Assembly (NCBI GenBank): GCA_963575645.1
Contig: OY754464.1
Coordinates: forward strand, 80,884,948-80,948,947
DNA from: Xanthostigma xanthostigma
Taxonomy: Eukaryota > Arthropoda > Insecta > Raphidioptera > Raphidiidae
Length of the DNA stretch: 64,000 nucleotides
Direction: 5' to 3'
The position numbers and the translations under genes were made by a program. The notes below the pieces were generated by a model. The model saw only the letters and a list, made by a program, of their open reading frames with translations, was not told the origin of the DNA and did no database searches. Of this stretch, positions 50,001-59,000 are shown piece after piece. Every line of letters begins with the position of its first letter. The stretch's first letter is position 1.

Positions 50001-53000
50001 CCGATTGAAAGTTTAGGCTTTCGGTATGTTGTGACCATGTGATTGAATAGACCTGAAATTGCCGTCCAAAAAGATGTTGCAGAGTTACAACAGAGTATCG
50101 TTTACCGTTTGGAAGTTTGAGACTTCCGCCTTGCGCTGCAGATGTATTTGGGAAATGCATTGCAGTGGTCTCGTATCGTTTGAATTATTTTTTATTTTTT
50201 GAAGTTTCAGTTGTGAGATGTCGATTAGGCAATTTGGACAATGTTGAGGATAGCGCGTCAGAAGTTTCCAGTGAGGACGAGGCAGTTGAGTCAGGCAATG
50301 AGGTAGTGGACGAGCAGCATAACGTTTCGGATCATGGTGCTGATTCACCGGACTTTGCTAGCGACGACTCTGTTTGGGATCTGTTCGATTGAACCTTGTA
50401 TCGTGTGGCTACCTTTTTCGTTTAATTCATACCGTGTTACGTGTCGGTTCGGTCTCGTTACCGTAGTGCTTTGTCAGAGAAGAAAAGGTCTTCGTCCTTT
50501 TCTTTTGGAGGAAGAAGGGGTGTGTAATATGTTCGAATTAGACCCCCAGAAGGACCCTAGGACTCCCTGGAACCATAGCCTTCACTCCCTTAATTTTAGC
50601 GTATCATTTGGCTTGAAAATAAAATAATATTCCAGCCGCTGTATAGAAATATCAAAGTTAAGAAATTAACATTGTAATATTGGCGATCTTGTTTAATATT
50701 GCAATAGTCTGTCAGCTGAAAACAAACCGAGATACGAATTACAACAAGTCGTTCTGTGATAGCGGTAATGAGTGGGAGAGAGACGAGACATACGACGTAT
50801 GTGATAAAATAGGATGGAGACAGTTGTATGTTGTATTTTTTTAGATTTTTTTCGCAACGGTCAGTCGTGAGCGAGCTAATGAACACGACGCATCGGGGGA
50901 TAGGAATTGTTGATAACAATCAATTTAGAGACGATTTATTTGAACTGCGAAAGAGATTATTTATTTTTCGGGACTTTGGCTTGTATTTCTGGAGCATTGA
51001 TAAGAGCTGAAATGTTCCTTTTGGCGTTATTCGATTTGTCATCCTTTCATCTTTAATCCTAAACCGATCCCGAGTTTAAAAACTCTCCTGTTTTCCTGGA
51101 AACTTTGGCTTTCGTACTTCGTGATTGTTGCTGATTGTTGATGAGGATATAGCTTTCCGTGAGATCCCAAAATAAACCTGGAATAGGAATGTTTGACGCT
51201 TAGGAATTTAAATATCCGTGCTTTATTGTCCAATACACCCTTTTAGGAGTTTCTCTGTTGTTTCTGGTTGGAAAAATCTGGAATTTCTGGATTTAAGCGA
51301 ATTTCTCCCGACAAACTTATTTGTTTCGTGCTTAGCCGTCTTGGATGGGATTTTTACGTTAGTTTTTGACGGGATTATTTTTTTTGAGAGTTTTTACAGT
51401 CTGTTCCTGTGGAACTAAAGCTTTGAAATTCTGGAACAAGCATTTCCATACCGAATGATTTTTTTCGACTTTGCGATTTACAATTTAGTATCGGATTATA
51501 ATACCAGTCAATTTCATTGAAGTTTTTTATTACTGCTAACTCACAAATGTTCCCGAGGGATACCTTGAAGTTAACAACTGAACTGAAGTTAACAAATTGA
51601 GCTAATGTTCCCTATCTAATGAAAGTTATCTAACAAAGCAAAGTTCAATTCCGGAATGACAGTTATTGTCTGAGTTTTGGGTTATGTCGGAACGTCCGAT
51701 ATTGGTCTCGCCTCCCGTATCGAATTTTGATGGGAATACAAAACCTTATGTCGTGAATTCTTTATCGTATGGCAAATCGCTGTCAAATTAAGTTTCGTAT
51801 TTGATTTTTTTGTTTCGGCTACATATTCCCGTGACGTCAGCGGACAATTATACCAGGTGTCCTATCAAATAGGTGGATTATTTCACCATAAATATTTTTA
51901 CGGTATCGATTGGACGTGAATTTGTGTTGTCTGGAGGCTATACCCCGTGACGTCACAGGACGCCTATAGCGGGTGTTCTATTACAGTAGTAGAGAATAGT
52001 AACACAGTTTATTGCGCTTTTGCACGACTAAAATTTTATTGCATTTTAGTTTTCGAATAATTATTCGTTTTTGTGTTCGGCGAATATTTCCGTTAGTTAC
52101 ATTTATGTGTGATTGTTTCGTCTCTCGGAAATATTTTATCTAATTAAATTTTCGAACCTTTTTCAGGTTTAGGTTCGAGAATATTTTGTTTGGTTTTAGT
52201 GTCAATTATTTTTGTTTGGGGATTACGAATCATTTAAGATTTCGCTATATTTTCAGTAGTCAAGGACCATTCAAAGCCTCCTAGTCTGGACTTTCTAGGC
52301 GTGGCTTTTCACGATTCGAGTCCTGGCGCCTGGTAATCTAGTCGGTGAATCGGTGAGATTATTTGCCAACGTGAGTGGACTTGACTTACTATTGGTTGTT
52401 AAAATTTTGTGTTGTCCTTTGTGTCTTGTGGTAGGTGGTTGGGTTTTTTAGCATCCTTTTACGGATGTTGATTTTGTATTTTTTCATGTTCTTCTTAGTT
52501 TTATCCATGACCCCGCATCCGAATTGAAGCTAGCCGTGCTCCGAGGTAATTCAATTATCGCCGATATAGTTTACTTAGGTGAAGCTAACTAGTGGCCCGG
52601 TTACCAACACCTTAACCATTTTCTGTCAATTTCGGCCATATCCTAGTAAATACTATAATATATATATATATATGTGTGACCACGATAACTCTCGACAGAC
52701 TTAATCGATTTAAACGAAATTTGGTCCACATCTTGGAATCCATCATCGCAAGAAGCCTATTTAAAATGGGCCCGATCGGGCAATTTTAAGGGGGGTATTT
52801 AGGGGTTGAAAAATGTTTTTGGGCCCAAAAATACGGAAAAAATTCTCAGAATCACTTCAAATTTGAAATTTAACCCTTTAGTAATTATTGAAATGTGCTG
52901 CTAAAATTTAAATAAAATCGGCCCGACAGGACCGGACTTACAAATTTTATGAAAACGCAAGTTTACTGATATGGATTTACATACTGAAGGGTGTATATAA

Positions 53001-56000
53001 TTTGGTACAGATGTTGAATTGGTATGTAGTATTGAAATTAAGTAAAAAAATGTTGTTTTAAGGGGTGCATTAGAGGATAATTTTTTTTATTTTGTCCAAA
53101 AACAAAGTTGAGTTCATACAATAGAGCCACACTGCTTATAAAAGCAAATACACTATATTGTCGGCAGGGTTTCGCACTGCGACCCGAGTTTTTTTTTATT
53201 ACTCATGCGGGAAAAGTGCTATGTTTACGCACTCTGTTACGGTTGAAAAGTAGCTACAGTAAACCCTCGTTAACACGAACACGGTTAACACGAATTTCGG
53301 TTTAACGCGAACAAAAATTTGCTCTCGACAATGGTCACATAAGCTTTAATGTAATTATGTTCGGTTAACACGAACCCTCGTTAATACGAACTTCGAACAA
53401 CTTTTTCGTCCCTTCACGGTTAATTATCGGATAATACGAACTACAAAAATTCTCAAATCATATATTTTGATCATTTTGGTCAATGAATATACAATACAAC
53501 TAAAAGAAAAGATTCGCTTAAGGGATTACAAAAGTAATTAACTCACATTCTAAAAATAGACAAAGGACTGAGAGATTATTCACTCGAAATCCTATAAATA
53601 GAAACATACCTCAAAATTTTTCAGATGGGCTCGAAACAATCAATTTTGAATGTGCACAGAAACTCCGACCAACTTATCGTCAAAACAATATTGAAATGTA
53701 TTTTGTAAACAAATAAAAACAAACTTTCAAACTCAGATAATATTTAAGAACAATTAATGTTATTAGATAATTTATAATAAATAATTATTCAATGTTTACT
53801 TAAAATAAAAACTCGGTTTACACGAACTCCCACATAACACGAACTTTTTGCCTGATTTTTACGAGTTCGTGTTAACGAGGTTTTACTGTATTTTATATTA
53901 ACTTTATTTGTCGCACTGAAATTATTGTTTGCCGCACGCAAATTCAGAGAAAAAAACAAAATAATAACGGTGTTAATGTCAACGAAACAAACTGTCATTT
54001 GAAGTAGATTTGAGGTTAAAATTTTCGATTATGTACTTCTATTCTTGACAATTTTAACTGAATTTTCAACTTTTTAATGATTTAATTTTAATTTTTATTA
54101 CTTCTAATATCTTTTTTTAATTCGTAATAAAATTTCAATTTTAATTTAATTTAATTCGTAATAAAAAATAGTATGTGCAACTCGTGCGGCATTGTCGCAC
54201 TAGTTGCACAATATACTATTATATAACACTCAAAAATATTAATAGATAGTAATTTTTTAAAAGTAAAAACATCTTCATACCTCAGTCGTAAGTACGCTTA
54301 TGAAATACATTAATTAATTACATAAAAACACAGATAAATTCCAAGCAAGCAGCTTTGAGGTTATGTGTAAAAACAATGAATGACAGCTGTTCGCGACTAT
54401 TAGCTAAAATGTAATAGGGTTGCTATCGAAACGACATCTAAACAACAGTTGATAGGTTATTTTTTCTCTACTGCCGCCCGAACGTACTTACTTCCCGCAT
54501 CAGTGCGTGTAATCCCACCAATGCGTGAATGTTAGACTTTCTGCCTTACAAATTATGCCGAAAGTATGCACTTTCGATCGAAGTATGAAGAAAAATAATT
54601 TCTTTCATAGTGCATCAGTGCAAAAATCATGGCGTATGTTTATATTCTAGTAGCTACAATTTTTCAATTAAAAATTTGAACATACCCAAAAAATAAAGCC
54701 TACTACAGCGGGAATAGAAAGAGCAGCAGTATAGTGTCCCAGCCAGGCAAAATACATTGTTATTTTGACGCCAAAATACTCGCATATAAGATCTGTAAAC
54801 AAAATTCAACAAAATAATAACCTAGTATGTTATACAAATCTTAGATTAACGTCTGAATAGAAACCTTCACATAAATAAAATTATCAACCAATTTTTTCAG
54901 ACTATACCTATTGAAAAAAAAAATACAATATACAGTCTGAAAAAAATGGTTGATAATTTTATTTATTTCTAGTATGTTATAACTAAACATATCACAATTA
55001 AGAAGTTTCCACTTTCAATATAAGTATGTAATCTCGTGGAATTTGCACGATGACAAAAAGATTTTTAGTAAAATAAAAATCATTACGATTGAATTATCCA
55101 GTTATCGACGATGCTATCAGAGCTTTGACTCACCTAACGGTTGGTACGCCAAAACATTCCGAACCCACGAAACCTGTAACAGATCTATAGCAGGGCCTTC
55201 GTGCAATGGAAACACTTGCGATATTATTCCTGTGGACAGGCATTTGGGTACTGCAAACAAAACAACAAATTTTTGTGTTTTCATAATAGATTATTTGCTG
55301 TGAGTTTCGGCGGTATTGCCATCTAGCGGATTTCTATTAGCAACAAGTGACGGAAAATTTACCCACATTTATATATTAGAGAATAACAATAATAGAGAAT
55401 AAAATTGTAAATGTCAACAATTTTGATTAAGCATTGGTGAAAATCCTTCTTAATGGAACCGGATATGTAAATAATATCAGTAAGCGTATACAGAATAATT
55501 TTTTACATTAATAAATGTCAAATTATTATCATATTTTGGAGTTTACTTTGTCAATTCACTGTGAGCTTCTACAGTAGCGCCGCGTATTGGTTCGAAAAAG
55601 CCATTTTTGCAAAATGTCAAATGATAGGAAAGAGCGAAAAATTCGCTTGTTACTTAAAAATGAGACAATACCTCTAAAGCTAATTGTATTGTAAACGTTG
55701 TCAATAGGTATATTCTTCAAAAATATAATGTAAGTAAGCATTATTATTGATAAATATTTGTTGCTTCGGCGGTATTGCCATCTAGCGGATCTCTATTCGC
55801 AACAAGTGACGGAAAATTTTAACGCATAAAGTCGCCGCATACAGCGCTCGCGAAAAACTGCTTATCCCCTCCCTCTTGAGGCACGAAGCCTATTAGCGCT
55901 GCTAGTGGGTAATAGAGAATTATTGAACTAACTTTTTATGGAAATCGCGACATGTTTCTAAGGTGATAAGTAAAAAACTTTAGTTGGCCATGATGTGTCA

Positions 56001-59000
56001 AAAAAAAATGTAACAAGGAAAACTGATGTTAATTTATTTACACTGACAGCGGAACGTCAAATTAGGGCGCCGATGGTCTTTATTTTACTTAAATCGCCAT
56101 CAGCGCAACAGCCCGGAACACAACAAGCATTTTCAGATCGCTTAGTTTTTCCCATATTTTCTTTGTAATTAAAAAACTATTTTCACTTTTAATAAACATT
56201 GCTCACTGACATACGGAAAATTGGAGTTCGAAGTTTCCCCTAGTGCTCACCACAAACGCTCGCATCCGTGCACATAGCCCATAGCAATTTCTTTAAACAC
56301 AATTACTATTTTTCAATGTTATATTCAACATGTAGTCTTGAATTATTTTTGAGGTTATCTAAAATTCACTACCTTTATTATTTTAATCAATGATACCACT
56401 CTTACCACTTGATTTAATTCTCAAACATTATTTTTGTTATTGTGGTACGACAATAGATTGTAGTCAAATAAGAAAGTTGAAGGGGAGATTTGTATAAACC
56501 CGCTGATGCAGGTAAAACTTAACCTTTCTTATCATACAACTTTTACCATACGCGCCACGAAACTAAATGGCTCGGAAGTTAGATGCGAATGCGGGCTTGC
56601 GCTTGTACAGTCTGTTGAAAAACTACAAACTCGCAACTCAACAAAACTAAAATAACAACTTGGCAATAGCGTACTCGACTGTACTTTAAAGCAGCAAAGC
56701 GACAAGTGACAAAGGCAACGAGCGATCACGGCCAATCACCGACGAGCGCACGTTCCGTGCAGGTAGCTGAGAGGTGTTGGGAGTATTAACGTCCTAAAAT
56801 GTGCCTTTGCGACGCTGTTTGTGACCAACTTCCGAACCATTCAGATCCGTGGCGCGTATTGTACTAAGTTGTTATAAGATAAGTAGACTGAAAACATAAT
56901 TTTTATAAAATATTTACCAATCGGCTGCCCTTCAAGCAGATTTAGGCCTTGTAAAGTATCCGGTTCGGTCGCACGAATACTTTGAAGTAAACGTAGAACT
57001 AGCCACTGTCGTTCTTGCGTCGTAAAAAATATTGCTTCTTTGTCTATGCCATCAAAACTATGTGCGTCCTGAATAGAAAATTCTTTCAATCCACCACCGC
57101 GCGACGCCTTCAGAACTTTCGGTAAATGATATTCTTCCGCAGCTTTTAACAAGCTAATTAAAAAAAAAAAAACAAACAAATGTTTTACAGTACAGTTATG
57201 TAACAAACAATACAGTAACCCTACTGTCTCGTAACTCCCAAATATTTCTCTATAATAATATGACGACAGCTGGGTTGCAGAACGATTTATCAGAAAATTT
57301 TGTTTGGCAATGATCTTAAAGCCGGTGCACAGGATGCTGGTGTTGCCGCTAGACTCCTTGCTAGATTTGGCTGCCATGTTTCAAGCGTACTGTGGCGCTG
57401 TTCGTGATGGATTTTGTTTTCGCTTCACACGATGCTTGTTTTGAAGCGAGCTTTGTAGATGGGTTTGGTGCGAAAAGCGCGGTTGTAGGGATATATAAAC
57501 AGACAGCGTAACCAAGCCAAATCAGTGTTTACCGTACGGCAGTCAGTACAAGTAGCTACTAGTGTGATTGATAAAGCGATCGATTTTATACAGATATAGA
57601 TCGCCCACATAAATATACCCTGTAAATAGTTGTGTACATAGTGAGTTTGTATTGTTATTATTGTTTAGAATTTCATTGTTACAATTTGATACAGAAGTAC
57701 TTTTTAGTTTGTTTTGTTTTATTAACATTTAATTGTTGTGAATAAATATTTTCACCACAACAAAGAGCAGTTCATGTTGTATGATAAAATGCTTTCTGCA
57801 ATCCAGCATTAGATTAATAGTCTAAGAGCCGAACCTAAATCGACCTTCACCGAGCTGATAATAGAATGAAACATATTTTATCATGAATTTAGTATATTAG
57901 AAAATATATTAAAAATGGGTTTGCTAAAAAAATCCTGGACAGACTATTTTTAATTATTTTTTAAAAAATGATTTTTTATTAAATGTTGCAACATTAAGAT
58001 AATAAGAAAATTTTGTCCTGACTTGAAGTATAAAACGTATAGAATGTGCAGCCGTTGGGTTGTCTATTATTTACCTGGGCGAACTCTGGGTTGTCAGGTA
58101 TAAACAGGTATGTCGATGCAAGTAACTTTCACTTAGAAAGTTTACATACCGAGCACTTTCTAATATTCAGGGTGCCATCACAAGCGACTGCTATGTTGGG
58201 TCCTTTATTATTACACAGTTACTTACCTCGGATCTTTCTGTCACACACTTCCACGCGCGTCAAAATTAAAATCTTTAAAATTCGCAAACCCCTAATAGGA
58301 CCGAATTTTTCGCAGACAACCCTATATCAACGTGTTCGCTTATGATGATATAAAATTTTTTCTATTATCCAAGCAAGTGAAAGTAACTTGCATCGACATA
58401 CCTGTTTATACCTGACAACCCAGAGTTCGCCCAGGTAAATAATAGACAACCCAACGGCTGCACATTCTATACGTTTTATACTTCAAGTCAGGACAAAATT
58501 TTCTTATTATCTTGATGTTGCAACATTTAATAAATAATCATTTTTTTTTAAATAATTAAAAATAGTCTGTCCAGGATTTTTTTAGCAAACCTATTTTTAA
58601 TATATTTACTAATATACTAAATTCATGATAAAATATGTTTCATTCTATTATCAGTTCGGTGAAGGTCGATTTAGGTTCGGCTCTTCTACTATAACGAGGT
58701 TTTGTTACAGTTAATTATTAGCTTACATAGAAAATGGTGCAGTCAAATAAAACGCAGTGCTGTGAGTCGAGGCATGATGTCTGACGTGCACCGTTAGTCC
58801 CGGCGACTGTCTGAAACGAGCGAGTAACCATAGCAACACCGAGTCTTGTGCGTTCGGAGGAAATGTCATGACAACGTCACAATGAGGCGTAGCGACTCGC
58901 TGTAGCCACAGCTTTCGGGGGGCCATAAAATGGCCGGCGCATGGTATTTTGCGGCGTAACAGACGCGACGCTGCAACAAAATAGTTATCGATTATTCTTC

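Larger units (their letters stand above)
47042..52655 (+). mobile_element. Non-autonomous LTR retrotransposon, 2.13 kb LTRs
   Basis: Two direct LTRs of 2,133 bp (47042-49174 and 50523-52655) flank a 1,348 bp interior. The stretches I compared are identical, and four incidental ORFs translate identically in both, so insertion is recent. The primer site right after LTR 1 reads TGGCGCCCTAACGTGCGG, close to a tRNA-Lys 3' complement. A purine tract GGAGGAAGAAGGGG (50507-50520) precedes LTR 2. There is no reverse transcriptase, integrase or protease. The element sits in a (TA)n tract of another repeat in the ANO8 intron between exons 6 and 5. Confidence 0.9.

Noticed and set aside
47115-51418. Pairs of identical ORFs (for example 107 aa at 47115-47438 and 50596-50919)
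   Set aside because: They repeat because they lie in the two LTRs; composition is low-complexity and none has a domain.
57157-57377. Upstream part of the 178-codon minus ORF at 56841-57377
   Set aside because: It is intron sequence; the splice acceptor at 57155-57154 and phase from exon 2 place the coding start at 57153.
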